Numbered from the stretch's first letter, positions 26,860 through 37,493 are shown. The stretch: DNA of 64,000 bases from Pseudocitrobacter faecalis (GCA_003315335.1 QNRL01000001.1:558001-622000); one strand, 5' to 3'. A program made the numbers and translations. Notes: generated by a model not told the origin, from the sequence alone.

Positions 26860-26896
26860 AACCCCGGATGGCGCAGGCCACCGGGGTTTCTTTTTT
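26860..26896. terminator. Bidirectional terminator between minE and rnd
   Basis: AAACCCCGG (26860-26868) pairs with CCGGGGTTT (26882-26890) across a 13-base loop, with A-run before and CTTTTTT after. It serves the convergent minCDE and rnd transcripts. Confidence 0.88.
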
Positions 26897-28022
26897 AGCG
26901 CGGATACTCGGCGAGCAGCGCGTCAAGACGGCCACTCAGCAGTTCGCCGCGCCAGCCGGAGATCATCTCTGGTGCGCTGGCGAAGGTTTTCAGTTGCCAG
27001 TGCCAGTTCAGCAACTGGTTAATCTGGCGACGCGACGCCAGTAGTTCAGCACTGACGCCAGACTCCTGCCCCACTTCCTGCACCAGCGCTTTAATCTCTT
27101 TAAACGCCTTGCGATAACCCGGCATATCCATCAGGTTCAGCAGCGGCTCCGGCAATGCGTCTTCGGGCAGTGCCTGCGCTTTTGCCACCAGGCTCAGCAG
27201 CGTTTTACCATGGAAGCGGATTTCGCTACCGGAAAGACCCAGGCTATCGAGCTCGCCCATGCTGCCCGGCATATAGCGTGCCACGCTCCACAAATGTTCT
27301 TCACGCACCACAAAATTCACCGCCAGATCGCGCTCACGGGCTTTACGCAGACGCCAGTCGGCGAGAAGTTGCAGGCACGCCAGCTGACGCGTACGCAGCT
27401 GCCAGGCGTTGGTGATGTCGCGCCAGGCTTCAGCCGGGTCAACCACTTCCTGACGGCGCTGCTGCATAAGACGACACTCATCCAGTGCAGCCTCTAAGCG
27501 ACCAGCCTGTTCTGTTTCCGCCATCAGCTTATGCGCGATAGGGAGCAGATACCAGACATCTGCCGCTGCATAAATACATTGACGCTCAGTCAGCGGGCGC
27601 GCCAGCCAGTCGGTACGCGATTCGCTTTTATCCAGTTTAACGCCGGTATACTCTTCCACCATTGCCGCGAAGCCCCAGGACATTGGGCGGCCACAAAACG
27701 CGGCCAGAATTTGGGTGTCAATCAGCGGTTTTGGCATTGAACCGAAAACATTCAGAAACACTTCCAGGTCTTCACTGCCCGCGTGCAGAAACTTGGTGAT
27801 ATCCGTATTCTGCAAAATCGCCTGTAGCGGTGCCCAGTCGGTAATGCCGAGCGGATCGATAAGCGACGTTTGCTGTCCATCAAACAGTTGAATTAATCCC
27901 AACTGCGGATAATAGGTTCGGGTGCGGACAAACTCAGTGTCCAGCGCGATGGAAGTGACCTGCGAAACGGCATCGCACAAGGTGCTGAGCGCTTCGTTGG
28001 TGGTGATCATCTGATAGTTCAA
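26895..28022 (-). CDS. rnd: Ribonuclease D
   Basis: A 375-residue 3'-5' exoribonuclease of the DEDDy class that trims tRNA and other stable RNA precursors. The catalytic acidic residues start in ALDTEFVRTRTYYP (D28, E30), continue in the LHAGSEDLEVF block and end in the YAAADVWYL motif with the tyrosine. Two HRDC domains follow (res ~210-375). The start is TTG at 28022 (MNYQMITT), as in E. coli, where the UUG start and weak ribosome site limit expression. Confidence 0.96.
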   Translation of the reverse strand: MNYQMITTNEALSTLCDAVSQVTSIALDTEFVRTRTYYPQLGLIQLFDGQQTSLIDPLGITDWAPLQAILQNTDITKFLHAGSEDLEVFLNVFGSMPKPLIDTQILAAFCGRPMSWGFAAMVEEYTGVKLDKSESRTDWLARPLTERQCIYAAADVWYLLPIAHKLMAETEQAGRLEAALDECRLMQQRRQEVVDPAEAWRDITNAWQLRTRQLACLQLLADWRLRKARERDLAVNFVVREEHLWSVARYMPGSMGELDSLGLSGSEIRFHGKTLLSLVAKAQALPEDALPEPLLNLMDMPGYRKAFKEIKALVQEVGQESGVSAELLASRRQINQLLNWHWQLKTFASAPEMISGWRGELLSGRLDALLAEYPR

Positions 28023-28049
28023 ATCATACTCTCTTAGGTTGCGCCCAAT

Positions 28050-28072
28050 AAAAACGCCGGCATAGCCGGCGT
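28050..28072 (-). terminator. Terminator after fadD
   Basis: On the minus strand ACGCCGGC, loop TAT, GCCGGCGT is followed by TTTT. It lies 20 bases past the fadD stop and 30 bases before the rnd start. Confidence 0.85.
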
Positions 28073-28091
28073 CTGGCGACTTAAAAATTTC

Positions 28092-29777
28092 TCAGCCTTT
28101 ATTCTCTACTTTAGTACGGGCTTCGTCACGTAATTCTCGTCTCAAAATCTTACCAACGTTAGACTTCGGTAATTCATCACGGAATTCGACAAGTTTTGGC
28201 ACTTTATAGCCCGTCAACTGGCGTCGGCAGAAGGTAATGAGCGCGTCATCGGTTAACGAGGCATCTTTCTTAACGACAAAAATTTTCACCGTTTCGCCGC
28301 TACTTCCCGCCGGTACGCCGACGGCGGCCACTTCCTGAACGCCAGGATGCTGCATCACCACATCTTCAATTTCATTTGGATACACATTGAAGCCAGAGAC
28401 CAGAATCATGTCTTTTTTGCGATCGACAATGCGCAGGAAGCCCTCGTCATCCATTACCGCGATATCGCCGGTATGCAGCCAGCCGTCTTTGATGATTTCG
28501 TCTGTCGCATCCGGACGCTGCCAGTAGCCAAGCATCACCTGGGGCCCTTTCACGCACAGTTCGCCCGGCTCGCCGTGCGCCACTTCGTTATCGTCGTCGT
28601 CCACAAGCTTAACATCGGTGGACGGCACTGGCAGGCCAATGCTGCCGCTGTGATAGTCGATATCGTGCGGATTTACGCTCACCAGCGGCGAGCACTCCGT
28701 CAGACCATAGCCTTCCAGCAGATACTGCCCGGTCAGTTTTACCCAGCGGTCGGCAACCGCATGTTGTACCGGCATACCGCCACCTGCCGAAAGGTGCAGC
28801 GTCGAGAAATCGAGCTGCTGAAACTCTTTGTTGTTCAGCAACGCGTTAAATAAGGTATTCACTCCGGTCATCGCGGTAAACGGATACTTTGCCAACTCCT
28901 TCACCAGCCCCGGAATATCGCGCGGGTTGGTGATTAACACGTTCTTACCGCCCAACTCAATAAACAGCAGGCAGTTCATGGTGAGCGCAAAGATGTGATA
29001 AAGCGGCAGTGCGGTGATCACAAGCTCCGTACCGCGATGCAACAGCGGCCCGTAGGTGGCGTTAACCTGTTCGAGGTTGGCGAGCATATTGCGGTGGGTA
29101 AGCATCGCGCCTTTCGCCACACCGGTAGTACCGCCGGTATATTGCAGGAACGCGAGATCGTCAGCGCTGATCTCAGGTTTAACATACTGAAGCCGATAGC
29201 CGTTGTGCAGCGCGCGACGAAAAGAGATAGCATCAGGCAGGTGGTATTTCGGCACCAGACGCTTAATGTACTTCACCACAAAATTAACCAGCGTCCCTTT
29301 CGCGGTGGAAAGCTGATCGCCCATGCGCGTCAGAATAACGTGCTTTACCTGGGTTTTCTCGACCACTTTTTCAAGGGTATGGGCAAAGTTGGAGACGATC
29401 ACAATCGCTGCCGCACCGCTGTCGTTGAGCTGATGCTCCAGCTCACGCGGGGTGTAAAGCGGGTTGACGTTCACCGCAATCATGCCCGCGCGCAGAATAC
29501 CGAACAGCGCGACCGGATATTGCAGCAGGTTTGGCATCATCAACGCCACGCGATCGCCCTTCTGTAATCCCAGCCCCTGCTGAAGATAGGCGGCGAACGC
29601 ACGACTGCGCTCTTCCAGTTTACGAAACGTCATCACTTCGCCCATGTTGACGAACGCGGGCTGATCAGCATAGCGCGTCGTGGCATGTTCGAAGAGTTCA
29701 ACCAGGGATTGATAACGGTCAGGATTGATATCCGCCGGCACATCGGACGGATAACGGTTGAGCCAAACCTTCTTCAA
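28092..29777 (-). CDS. fadD: Long-chain fatty acid-CoA ligase
   Basis: A 561-residue inner-membrane-associated acyl-CoA synthetase that activates imported long-chain fatty acids. The ATP/AMP signature [11 protein letters not shown] (res ~213-223) and the fatty-acyl signature [20 protein letters not shown] are intact. The start is TTG at 29777 ([14 protein letters not shown]), as in E. coli, with AGAGGTG seven bases upstream; an in-frame upstream extension of 22 codons is not conserved. A FadR-type operator is present about 75 bases upstream, so it should be repressed by FadR, which is encoded 19 kb away. Confidence 0.96.
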   Translation of the reverse strand: MKKVWLNRYPSDVPADINPDRYQSLVELFEHATTRYADQPAFVNMGEVMTFRKLEERSRAFAAYLQQGLGLQKGDRVALMMPNLLQYPVALFGILRAGMIAVNVNPLYTPRELEHQLNDSGAAAIVIVSNFAHTLEKVVEKTQVKHVILTRMGDQLSTAKGTLVNFVVKYIKRLVPKYHLPDAISFRRALHNGYRLQYVKPEISADDLAFLQYTGGTTGVAKGAMLTHRNMLANLEQVNATYGPLLHRGTELVITALPLYHIFALTMNCLLFIELGGKNVLITNPRDIPGLVKELAKYPFTAMTGVNTLFNALLNNKEFQQLDFSTLHLSAGGGMPVQHAVADRWVKLTGQYLLEGYGLTECSPLVSVNPHDIDYHSGSIGLPVPSTDVKLVDDDDNEVAHGEPGELCVKGPQVMLGYWQRPDATDEIIKDGWLHTGDIAVMDDEGFLRIVDRKKDMILVSGFNVYPNEIEDVVMQHPGVQEVAAVGVPAGSSGETVKIFVVKKDASLTDDALITFCRRQLTGYKVPKLVEFRDELPKSNVGKILRRELRDEARTKVENKG

Positions 29778-29849
29778 AGTATCACCTCTAAAATGCGTAT
29801 TCGTCGTCATCACAACCCCAATTAATAAACCATCTGTTAACATAATATT

Positions 29850-29866
29850 AACTCAGCGTACCAGTT
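29850..29866 (-). promoter_or_regulatory. FadR-type operator upstream of fadD
   Basis: On the minus strand the segment reads AACTGGTACGCTGAGTT, which keeps the conserved CTGGT half-site and closely resembles the E. coli fadD O_A site as I recall it (CTGGTATGATGAGTT). It is followed by AATATTATGTTAA, suitable for promoter overlap. Assignment rests on motif and location. Confidence 0.72.
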
Positions 29867-29931
29867 TATTAATTACACAAAACGCAGGTTGCGAAGCGCG
29901 TCACTTTTTATTTTTCTAGTACCATCTAAAT

Positions 29932-29965
29932 AAAGAGACAGCGGACTAGCCGCTGTCTCTTTTCT
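29932..29965 (-). terminator. Terminator after yeaY
   Basis: AGAGACAGCGG (29934-29944) pairs perfectly with CCGCTGTCTCT (29950-29960); A-rich on one side and TTTTC on the other. It ends yeaY transcription and insulates fadD. Confidence 0.88.
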
Positions 29966-29981
29966 TTTACAAATCAATTCG

Positions 29982-30569
29982 TTATTCAGTAACGATGGTT
30001 TGTACCTGAGCGGGGCCGGGGTTATACCATCCCCAACCACCATAGCCATATCCCCCACGCCACGGATGCGGGCCGTAGAACCAGGAATCGATCGGCTGCG
30101 GTGGCATCACCATCTGCTGGGTCACGCGCCAGCGTTTATAGCCGGTGACCTGAACACGCAGATATTGGTAGGCGGTATTGCCTATCTTGCCTTCCACCGT
30201 ACCCGCGATCGGGCCGACCACCGTGACCAGTTGCCCACGGAAATCGACGGGATCGAGGAAACCGCTCACATCGGCATAAATTCGCCCGCGTGAAGGTTCG
30301 CCAAGAATCGGGCGCGCACCGCTGTCGAGCGCCACGGTAGCAATTTCCAGACGCGTATTCCCGTTGGTATTCTGCACATTGACAACTTTCCCACCGAAAC
30401 GGGACTCCTGGCCGACATACAGTTGCGGCGACGCCATCACGCGCACCAGATCCTGCTGCGGCGTGGGGCTACTGCCCTTAATAGCATCCGGCACGCTGAC
30501 GCAGCCACTCAGTGCGATGGCAATGAACCCCGCAAGAGCAACGCGAACGACCGCTTTTTGACCCGCCAT
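29982..30569 (-). CDS. yeaY: Slp-family outer-membrane lipoprotein YeaY
   Basis: A 195-residue lipoprotein. The signal peptide ends in ALSGC (Cys22), predicting lipidation and outer-membrane sorting. The Slp domain follows ([28 protein letters not shown], then [18 protein letters not shown]) and the C-terminus is Gly/Trp/Tyr-rich ([14 protein letters not shown]). It is the paralogue of the starvation lipoprotein Slp; in E. coli yeaY belongs to the sigma-E regulon. Function is not established. It follows tsaB by 38 bases. Confidence 0.92.
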   Translation of the reverse strand: MAGQKAVVRVALAGFIAIALSGCVSVPDAIKGSSPTPQQDLVRVMASPQLYVGQESRFGGKVVNVQNTNGNTRLEIATVALDSGARPILGEPSRGRIYADVSGFLDPVDFRGQLVTVVGPIAGTVEGKIGNTAYQYLRVQVTGYKRWRVTQQMVMPPQPIDSWFYGPHPWRGGYGYGGWGWYNPGPAQVQTIVTE

Positions 30570-30607
30570 GATGCAACTCCTTTTTCTCAGTATTTACTTA
30601 CTAAGAT

Positions 30608-31306
30608 TCATTCACGGCCCGGAAGTTTCTTCCATGCCACTTCGTTGCGTAAATATTTAGGTTCGGCTTTCTCAACGGCGACGGTTTTGCCCTGCTCCAG
30701 CAGATAAACCGCGATGGGCAGCATGTCTTCAGCCGCGGGCAGTAGTACCTCACCATCGGTAATCGTGAGGTGCGTGGCGTCGGCGGCCAGATCAGGCCAT
30801 GCCGGCCAACCGGTTCCCACGGTGACCCATTCACCGGATAACTGCATGAGGCGTTCTTTCACCGCTTCTGGTTTCAGCACCGCTTCACTCTCTTCGCCGT
30901 GCCAGATCCCCTGGTCGTCGCGAACGTACTCCGCCCAGTAGACCTCGCCCATTCGCGCATCAATGGCTGCCAGAACACGCGTCGCGCCGCTTTTGCGGAA
31001 CGCGCCCTGCGCCATCGTCGCAAGCGTCGAGACACCAATCATCGGCAGTTCAGCCCCCAGCGCCAGCCCCTGCGCAATACCGATACCGATACGCACACCG
31101 GTAAAACTACCGGGCCCACGGCCAAACACCAGCGCGTCAAGCTCCGCTAAGGTGACGCCACTTTGGCTAAGAATATCCTGCACTACAGGCAGAATGCGTT
31201 GGGTGTGTTCACGAGGACAGAGTTCAAAATGAGCACAGATTTCACCGGTATTCCACAGGGCAGCCGAGCAAGCTTCCGTGGCGGTGTCGATAGCCAGAAT
31301 TCGCAT
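30608..31306 (-). CDS. tsaB: tRNA threonylcarbamoyladenosine biosynthesis protein TsaB
   Basis: A 232-residue ASKHA-fold protein (E. coli TsaB 231). The N-terminus [15 protein letters not shown] and the [22 protein letters not shown] block are diagnostic. With TsaD, TsaE and TsaC it makes the t6A37 modification of ANN-decoding tRNAs; TsaB lacks catalysis itself and is an essential scaffold for TsaD. It is 78 bases downstream of yoaA on the same strand. Confidence 0.96.
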   Translation of the reverse strand: MRILAIDTATEACSAALWNTGEICAHFELCPREHTQRILPVVQDILSQSGVTLAELDALVFGRGPGSFTGVRIGIGIAQGLALGAELPMIGVSTLATMAQGAFRKSGATRVLAAIDARMGEVYWAEYVRDDQGIWHGEESEAVLKPEAVKERLMQLSGEWVTVGTGWPAWPDLAADATHLTITDGEVLLPAAEDMLPIAVYLLEQGKTVAVEKAEPKYLRNEVAWKKLPGRE

Positions 31307-31384
31307 GATTCGTCGCGCTCTCGCAATTGCAGATCAATAAAATGGCGCGCATCTTAGCACACTTTGTACCAGGCTGCGCCCCTG

Positions 31385-33295
31385 TTAACGAATGGATGAC
31401 ATCGCCAGGAAGCGCACCGCGCGTCCGATATCTCGCGTGCGCGGCGCAGGCGGCAGGCTGGCAAGGAAGGTTGCGCCATACGGACGCATCACCAGTCGAT
31501 TGTCGCAAATCACCAGCACGCCACGATCGTCCGTGTCGCGAATCAGACGCCCCACGCCCTGTTTGAGGGTGATGACCGCATCCGGAAGCTGTACTTCTTC
31601 AAACGGATCGCCGCCACGCAGACGACAATCTTCCATTCGCGCCTTCAGCAGCGGATCGTCCGGCGAGGTAAACGGCAGCTTGTCGATGATCACCAACGAG
31701 AGTGCATCGCCACGCACGTCCACACCTTCCCAGAAGCTGCTGGTCGCCACCAGTAGCGCATTACCCGCGCTGACGAACTGCTGTAATAGCTGCCCTTTGC
31801 TGGTCTCGCCCTGTAACAATACCGGTAACGTCATGGTGGCGCGGAACTGTTCGGCAAGGTCGCGCATCATGGCGTGTGAGGTGCAAAGCATAAAACAGCG
31901 CCCATCGTTGGCTTCGATGATCGGTTTTAACATGGCCGCCAGATGACGCGCCGCGCCTGGCTGATTAGGTAACGGCAGGTTGCGCGGCACGCACAGCAAC
32001 GCCTGATGCGCATAGTCAAACGGGCTCGGCAACAGAAGTGAGTGCGCCTCTCCGATGCCGAGGCGATCGGTGAAGTGATGCAGATCGTCGTTCACCGATA
32101 AGGTGGCCGAGGTAAAAATCCAGCTACCCGGCTTCTGCGCCATCACTTCTTTGAATTTATCGGCAACCGTGAGCGGCGTGAGCGCCATGGTAAAGTGGCG
32201 CGAGTTGCACTCATACCAGTAGCTGTAACCGGGCTGATTGACGTCTTTAAGCCGCTTGAGTCGCGCACGATACAGCGTCGCACGTTCAAAGGCCGCGTCC
32301 AGTAAGGCTGAGCGTCCGAGCGACAGTTTGGCAACGTCATAGCAGAGCTCCAGCGCATCATCTAACAGCAGAAGCGCGCGCTGAATGGTGTTATCCGCCA
32401 GCAGTTCACGCAGATTTCCGCGGTAACCAGGGTCACCCAACTGCAAGCGGAAATCCTGGGTGGCCTGCGCCAGGCGGTCGGCACATTTTTGCAGTTGTTG
32501 AGTGTCTTTCAGTTCCGTGCGGTAGGCGATGGTGATGTCTTTAGCGAGGTCTAACAGCTGTCGGCTGGAGAGCGATTGGCCAAAATACTGGCTGGCGATA
32601 TCCGGAAGCTGATGCGCTTCATCGAAAATCATTACCTCGGCTTCGGGAATGAGCTCACCGAAACCGCTCTCTTTAACCACCATATCGGCCAGAAACAGGT
32701 GATGGTTGACCACCACCACATCGGCATCCATCGCTTTTTTACGCGCCTTCACCACAAAGCAGTCGGCGTACTGGGGGCAGTCGCTACCGAGGCAGTTGTC
32801 ATTGGTGCTGGTCACCAGCGGCCAGGCCTGCGAATCTTCCGCGACGCTGACACAGGTGCTGATGTCGCCATCTATTGTCTGATTCGCCCACGAGCGTAGC
32901 AAAATCACATCGCTTAACGTGTTGACGGGAAGATCGCCGCCCGCCAGCGACTGCTGTTCAAGACGTTCAATACATAAGTAGTTCGAGCGCCCTTTCAGCA
33001 ACGCCAGTTTGCCTTTGAATTCCAGGGCCTTCGCCACCGTCGGCAAATCACGGCTGTAGAGCTGATCCTGCAACGCTTTTGAGCCGGTAGAGATAATGAC
33101 CTTTTTATCGGCGCGCAGCGCGGGCGCAAGGTAGGCGTAGGTTTTTCCGGTGCCGGTTCCCGCTTCAACCACCAGCGGCTCGCCGTCACGGATTGACTGC
33201 GCCACGGCGTGCGCCATCTGACGCTGCGGTTCGCGTGGTTTAAAACCGGTAATCGCTTTCGCTAACTGACCGTCTGCTGCAAAATCGTCCGTCAC
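31385..33295 (-). CDS. yoaA: DinG-family ATP-dependent helicase YoaA
   Basis: A 636-residue XPD/DinG-like superfamily 2 helicase. Walker A is in VEAGTGTGKTYAYL (res ~43-56), the Walker B DEAH box in FDEAHQLPD, and motif VI in KQGVGRLIRDTDDRG. Four cysteines between them (YLCIERL, GSDCPQYADC and one more) match the Fe-S cluster domain. E. coli YoaA acts with the HolC subunit of polymerase III to rescue damaged forks and mediates AZT tolerance. A LexA box lies directly upstream here. It is divergent from yoaB. Confidence 0.94.
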   Translation of the reverse strand: MTDDFAADGQLAKAITGFKPREPQRQMAHAVAQSIRDGEPLVVEAGTGTGKTYAYLAPALRADKKVIISTGSKALQDQLYSRDLPTVAKALEFKGKLALLKGRSNYLCIERLEQQSLAGGDLPVNTLSDVILLRSWANQTIDGDISTCVSVAEDSQAWPLVTSTNDNCLGSDCPQYADCFVVKARKKAMDADVVVVNHHLFLADMVVKESGFGELIPEAEVMIFDEAHQLPDIASQYFGQSLSSRQLLDLAKDITIAYRTELKDTQQLQKCADRLAQATQDFRLQLGDPGYRGNLRELLADNTIQRALLLLDDALELCYDVAKLSLGRSALLDAAFERATLYRARLKRLKDVNQPGYSYWYECNSRHFTMALTPLTVADKFKEVMAQKPGSWIFTSATLSVNDDLHHFTDRLGIGEAHSLLLPSPFDYAHQALLCVPRNLPLPNQPGAARHLAAMLKPIIEANDGRCFMLCTSHAMMRDLAEQFRATMTLPVLLQGETSKGQLLQQFVSAGNALLVATSSFWEGVDVRGDALSLVIIDKLPFTSPDDPLLKARMEDCRLRGGDPFEEVQLPDAVITLKQGVGRLIRDTDDRGVLVICDNRLVMRPYGATFLASLPPAPRTRDIGRAVRFLAMSSIR

Positions 33296-33301
33296 ACTGC
33301 C

Positions 33302-33321
33302 CCCTGTTTATTTGGACAGTG
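33302..33321 (-). promoter_or_regulatory. LexA box upstream of yoaA
   Basis: CTGT (33304-33307), eight bases, then ACAG (33316-33319) keeps both invariant halves of the SOS box. It lies eight bases upstream of the yoaA start, so LexA binding would block its promoter or early elongation. yoaB starts 100 bases away on the other strand. Confidence 0.75.
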
Positions 33322-33424
33322 ATTATGTCAGGCCGACCGTCCTTTCGCCAGTCGAACGGATGACGACCGGGCAACAATATGGCACTCTTGCGCCCTTAAA
33401 GGAATTTCAACAGAGGAAACTGCA

Positions 33425-33769
33425 ATGACGATTACGCGTATTGATGCCGAAGCCCGCTGGTCTGATGTCGTGATTCACAACCAGACGCTGTACTACACCG
33501 GGGTACCGGAAAATCTGCAAGCGGATGCCTACGAGCAAACAGCAAACACCCTGGCGCAGATTGACGCAATTTTGCAAAAACAGGGTAGCGATAAAACCAA
33601 AATTCTTGATGCGACGATTTTTCTCGCCAATGGAGATGATTTCGCCGCCATGAACAAAGCGTGGGATGAATGGGTTGTTGCGGGCCATGCGCCGGTGCGT
33701 TGCACCGTGCAGGCCAGATTGATGAAAGCGGAGTATAAGGTCGAGATTAAAATTATCGCCGCGGTGTAA
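33425..33769 (+). CDS. yoaB: RidA/YjgF-family protein YoaB
   Basis: A 114-residue member of the YjgF/YER057c/UK114 family; family members form trimers, and RidA deaminates reactive enamine/imine intermediates. Conserved residues include VIHNQTLYYTGVP near the start and APVRCTVQARL, whose arginine-cysteine motif lines the active site. Strong ribosome site (AGAGGAA). Physiological substrate of YoaB is unknown. It converges with yoaH across four bases. Confidence 0.94.
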   Translation: MTITRIDAEARWSDVVIHNQTLYYTGVPENLQADAYEQTANTLAQIDAILQKQGSDKTKILDATIFLANGDDFAAMNKAWDEWVVAGHAPVRCTVQARLMKAEYKVEIKIIAAV

Positions 33770-33773
33770 TGCC

Positions 33774-33959
33774 CTACTCTTCTTCATCCTCATCTTCAAA
33801 TCGCGCTACGATCTGTTCTCCCTTGTGAGTGGCGCGAATTTCTGCGGCGACCTGCGCAATCGCTTCGCCGCTGCTCATTCCCTGAGAAATGAGTTCATGA
33901 ATACGTTCTACCGCTTGTTGCTGCTGCTCGTGGGTCAGCGAAGGTAATCCTGCAAACAT
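33774..33959 (-). CDS. yoaH: UPF0181 protein YoaH
   Basis: A 61-residue acidic protein, [20 protein letters not shown], matching YoaH (E. coli 59 residues), with a Gln/Glu-rich helix and an acidic C-terminus (FEDEDEEE). Function unknown. It is divergent from pabB with a 59-bp gap and tail-to-tail with yoaB. Confidence 0.92.
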   Translation of the reverse strand: MFAGLPSLTHEQQQQAVERIHELISQGMSSGEAIAQVAAEIRATHKGEQIVARFEDEDEEE

Positions 33960-34018
33960 CTTTGACTCCTGCTACATTGTTGGCGCTTATTATTTCACGC
34001 TGTTTGGGTTTGAGGAAG

Positions 34019-35374
34019 ATGTTACTCCCGTCAATGATTACGCTACCGTGGCGACAGGATGCCGCCGAGCACTATTTTGCGCCGTTAAGTCACCAGCCAT
34101 GGGCGATGTTGCTCCACTCGGGTCATGCAGAGCATCCTCACAGTCGTTACGACATTCTGGTTGCGCAACCTCTCATCACCCTGGTGACGCACGGCGAAAC
34201 AACCACGATCACGCGCGGCAGTGAGCATACCGTGTCAACGCAGGATCCACTCTCGCTTTTACACGCTGAAGTGGATGGTTGTGCATTTAATACCACTCCC
34301 CTTGCCGATTTGCCGTTTATCGGCGGTGCGCTGGGGCTTTTCGGCTACGATTTGGGTCGCCGCTTTGAGCAGCTTCCCCATCATGCGCAGCAGGATATCG
34401 ACCTGCCAGATATGGCAGTGGGTATTTATGACTGGGCGCTGATTGTCGACCATCGTCGCCAGACGGTAACGCTGGTCAGCCAGAATAACGTCCAGGAGCG
34501 CCTGGACTGGCTGCTGAATCAGCAGAAGCAATCGGGGCGGCCATTTACGTTAACCTCGGCGTGGCAGGCAAATATGAGCCGGGAAACCTACGGCGAAAAA
34601 TTCCGCCAGGTACAGGCGTATCTGCAAAGCGGCGATTGTTATCAGGTCAACCTTGCTCAACGTTTTCAGGCGAGCTATACCGGCGATGAATGGCAAGCGT
34701 TCATTCAGCTTAACCGCTGTAACCGCGCACCATTCAGCGCGTTTATCCGACTTGAAGAAGGCGCGATTTTAAGCCTCTCGCCGGAGCGGTTTATTCTGCT
34801 GGAACAAGGCGAAATTCAGACGCGACCGATTAAAGGTACGCTTCCCCGTCTGGCCGACGCCGCTGAAGACGCAGCACAGGCTGAACGGCTGGCGAATTCA
34901 CCGAAAGATCGCGCTGAGAATCTGATGATTGTCGATTTGATGCGCAACGATATTGGCCGCGTCGCGGTGCCGGGCAGCGTTCGCGTACCGGAGCTGTTTG
35001 TGGTGGAGCCCTTCCCGGCGGTGCACCATTTGGTGAGTACGATTACCGCGACCTTGCCGGAGACGCTCCACGCCAGCGACCTGCTGCGTGCTGCATTCCC
35101 TGGCGGTTCGATTACCGGTGCGCCGAAAGTGCGGGCCATGCAGATTATCGACGAACTCGAACCGCATCGCCGTAACGCCTGGTGCGGCAGCATTGGTTAT
35201 CTCAGCGCCTGTGGCAATATGGATACCAGCATCACCATTCGCACCGTCACCGCCTGGCGTGGTCAGGTTTACTGTTCCGCAGGAGGTGGTATCGTGGCAG
35301 ACAGCAACGAAGCCGCGGAATATCAGGAAACGTTTGATAAAGTTAACCGTATTCTGCATCAACTGGAGTCTTAA
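34019..35374 (+). CDS. pabB: Aminodeoxychorismate synthase component I
   Basis: A 451-residue chorismate-using enzyme; with the glutaminase PabA it makes 4-amino-4-deoxychorismate, the p-aminobenzoate precursor for folate. The catalytic lysine is in [10 protein letters not shown], followed by [19 protein letters not shown] and [14 protein letters not shown], the metal and chorismate site motifs. Start at 34019 ([17 protein letters not shown]) follows GAGGAAG and gives family length; an upstream in-frame start is not conserved. nudL follows two bases after its stop. Confidence 0.96.
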   Translation: MLLPSMITLPWRQDAAEHYFAPLSHQPWAMLLHSGHAEHPHSRYDILVAQPLITLVTHGETTTITRGSEHTVSTQDPLSLLHAEVDGCAFNTTPLADLPFIGGALGLFGYDLGRRFEQLPHHAQQDIDLPDMAVGIYDWALIVDHRRQTVTLVSQNNVQERLDWLLNQQKQSGRPFTLTSAWQANMSRETYGEKFRQVQAYLQSGDCYQVNLAQRFQASYTGDEWQAFIQLNRCNRAPFSAFIRLEEGAILSLSPERFILLEQGEIQTRPIKGTLPRLADAAEDAAQAERLANSPKDRAENLMIVDLMRNDIGRVAVPGSVRVPELFVVEPFPAVHHLVSTITATLPETLHASDLLRAAFPGGSITGAPKVRAMQIIDELEPHRRNAWCGSIGYLSACGNMDTSITIRTVTAWRGQVYCSAGGGIVADSNEAAEYQETFDKVNRILHQLES

Positions 35375-35376
35375 CC

Positions 35377-35955
35377 ATGGCATCCCCCGCTCTGAACCTG
35401 GACGATTTTCTCTCCCGTTTTCAACTGCTGCGTCCACAGGCGAACCGCTTAGCGGTCAATCAGCGGCAGGCGGCGGTGCTGGTGCCCATCGTGCGGCGTC
35501 CTGAACCGGGATTGCTGTTAACCCAGCGTTCGGCAACGTTGCGCAAACATCCTGGTCAAGTAGCGTTCCCCGGCGGCGCGGTCGATAGCACCGATGCGTC
35601 GCTGATTGCCGCCGCGCTGCGTGAAGCGCAGGAAGAGGTGGCCATTCCGCCAGAGAGCGTTGAGGTCATCGGTATGCTCCCCCCGGTTGATAGCGTGACC
35701 GGTTTTCAGGTTACGCCCATAGTTGGCGTGATCCCGCCAAATCTGCACTATCACGCCAGCGTCGATGAAGTCTCATCCGTTTTCGAAATGCCGCTGGCGG
35801 AGGCGCTGCGACTTGGGCGTTACCATCCACTCGATATTCATCGCCGTGGAGATTCACACCGTGTATGGCTTTCGTGGTACCAGCACTATTTTGTCTGGGG
35901 AATGACCGCCGGCATTATTCGTGAACTGGCGCTACAGGTAGGCCTGAAACCCTGA
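35377..35955 (+). CDS. nudL: Nudix hydrolase NudL
   Basis: A 192-residue Nudix protein, same length as E. coli NudL (YeaB). The Nudix box runs from [20 protein letters not shown] to EEVAI and is preceded by the UPF0035 signature [20 protein letters not shown], which in related enzymes marks CoA pyrophosphatases. The E. coli protein suppresses a pdxB defect when overexpressed, but its natural substrate is not settled. Probably translated with pabB. Confidence 0.94.
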   Translation: MASPALNLDDFLSRFQLLRPQANRLAVNQRQAAVLVPIVRRPEPGLLLTQRSATLRKHPGQVAFPGGAVDSTDASLIAAALREAQEEVAIPPESVEVIGMLPPVDSVTGFQVTPIVGVIPPNLHYHASVDEVSSVFEMPLAEALRLGRYHPLDIHRRGDSHRVWLSWYQHYFVWGMTAGIIRELALQVGLKP

Positions 35956-36120
35956 CTATACTTAGCGTAACAGCAAGATGTTCGGCATTAGTAAAATAGT
36001 ATCGATTCATTAGTTTAATTCATGTGAATAGTTCAGCCGAATATCCGGTTCCCTCATACACTATGCGCAATTATAACATCGTTGCCGCAACACGCCGGCA
36101 ACCCTGTCAGGAGTAACAAC

Positions 36121-37485
36121 GTGATTAGTATATTCGACATGTTCAAGGTGGGGATTGGCCCCTCATCTTCCCATACTGTAGGGCCGATGAAAGCAGGCAA
36201 GCAGTTCGTCGATGACCTGGTCGAAAAAGGTTTGATTGATGATGTCACCCGCGTGGCGGTTGACGTCTACGGTTCGCTCTCGTTAACCGGTAAAGGTCAC
36301 CATACTGATATCGCCATTATTATGGGCCTCGCGGGCAACGAGCCTGCGACGGTCGATATTGATGCTATTCCCGCGTTTATCCGCGATGTCGAAACCCGTG
36401 GCCGGCTGCTGCTGGCGCAGGGACGCAAAGAAGTCGATTTTCCGAAAGACAACGGCATGCGCTTTCACAACGGCAACCTGCCGCTGCATGAAAACGGTAT
36501 GCAGATCCACGCCTGGGCGGGTGAAACGGAAGTCTATAGCAAAACCTATTACTCCATCGGCGGCGGTTTTATCGTCGATGAAGAGCATTTCGGCAAAGAC
36601 TCGGTCGATGAGGTAAGCGTGCCTTACCCGTTCGCGTCCGCGACCGAAATGCTGAACTACTGCAAAGAGACCGGCCTGTCACTTTCCGGCATGGTCATGC
36701 AGAACGAACTGGCACTGCACAGTAAGAAAGAGATTGAAGCGTATTTTGCGAATGTCTGGCAGACCATGCAGGCCTGTATCGATCGTGGCATGAACACCGA
36801 AGGCGTGCTGCCGGGGCCACTGCGCGTACCGCGTCGCGCCTCTGCCCTGCGTCGTCTGCTGGTTGCCAGCGATAAACTTTCTAACGACCCGATGAACGTG
36901 GTCGATTGGGTCAATATGTTCGCGCTGGCAGTGAATGAAGAGAACGCCGCCGGGGGGCGCGTGGTCACTGCGCCGACTAACGGTGCCTGCGGGATCGTGC
37001 CAGCGGTACTGGCCTACTACGATCACTTTATTGAATCCGTCAGCCCGGATATCTACATTCGCTACTTCCTCGCCGCCGGGGCGATTGGTGCGCTCTATAA
37101 AATGAACGCCTCTATTTCCGGTGCGGAAGTGGGTTGTCAGGGTGAAGTGGGCGTGGCCTGCTCCATGGCGGCTGCGGGTCTGGCTGAGCTATTGGGTGCC
37201 AGCCCGGAACAGGTTTGCGTGGCGGCGGAAATCGGTATGGAACACAATCTGGGTCTCACCTGCGACCCGGTGGCAGGTCAGGTTCAGGTTCCGTGCATTG
37301 AACGTAACGCTATCGCTTCGGTAAAAGCGATTAACGCCTCACGCATGGCGATGCGCCGCACCAGCGAGCCGCGCGTCTCTCTCGATAAAGTCATCGAAAC
37401 GATGTATGAAACCGGGAAAGATATGAACGCCAAATACCGCGAAACCTCCCGCGGCGGCCTCGCGATTAAAGTACAGTGTGACTAA
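36121..37485 (+). CDS. sdaA: L-serine ammonia-lyase SdaA
   Basis: A 454-residue iron-sulfur L-serine deaminase converting serine to pyruvate and ammonia. The N-terminal ACT-like beta domain begins ISIFDMFKVGIGPSSSHTVGPM; the alpha domain has the Fe-S cysteines in GACGIVPAV, EVGCQGEVGVACSMAAAG and LTCDPVAG. Start is GTG at 36121 with AGGAG six bases upstream, matching E. coli length; the frame is open 13 codons upstream without conservation. Serves serine catabolism. Confidence 0.96.
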   Translation: MISIFDMFKVGIGPSSSHTVGPMKAGKQFVDDLVEKGLIDDVTRVAVDVYGSLSLTGKGHHTDIAIIMGLAGNEPATVDIDAIPAFIRDVETRGRLLLAQGRKEVDFPKDNGMRFHNGNLPLHENGMQIHAWAGETEVYSKTYYSIGGGFIVDEEHFGKDSVDEVSVPYPFASATEMLNYCKETGLSLSGMVMQNELALHSKKEIEAYFANVWQTMQACIDRGMNTEGVLPGPLRVPRRASALRRLLVASDKLSNDPMNVVDWVNMFALAVNEENAAGGRVVTAPTNGACGIVPAVLAYYDHFIESVSPDIYIRYFLAAGAIGALYKMNASISGAEVGCQGEVGVACSMAAAGLAELLGASPEQVCVAAEIGMEHNLGLTCDPVAGQVQVPCIERNAIASVKAINASRMAMRRTSEPRVSLDKVIETMYETGKDMNAKYRETSRGGLAIKVQCD

Positions 37486-37493
37486 CCACTCCT

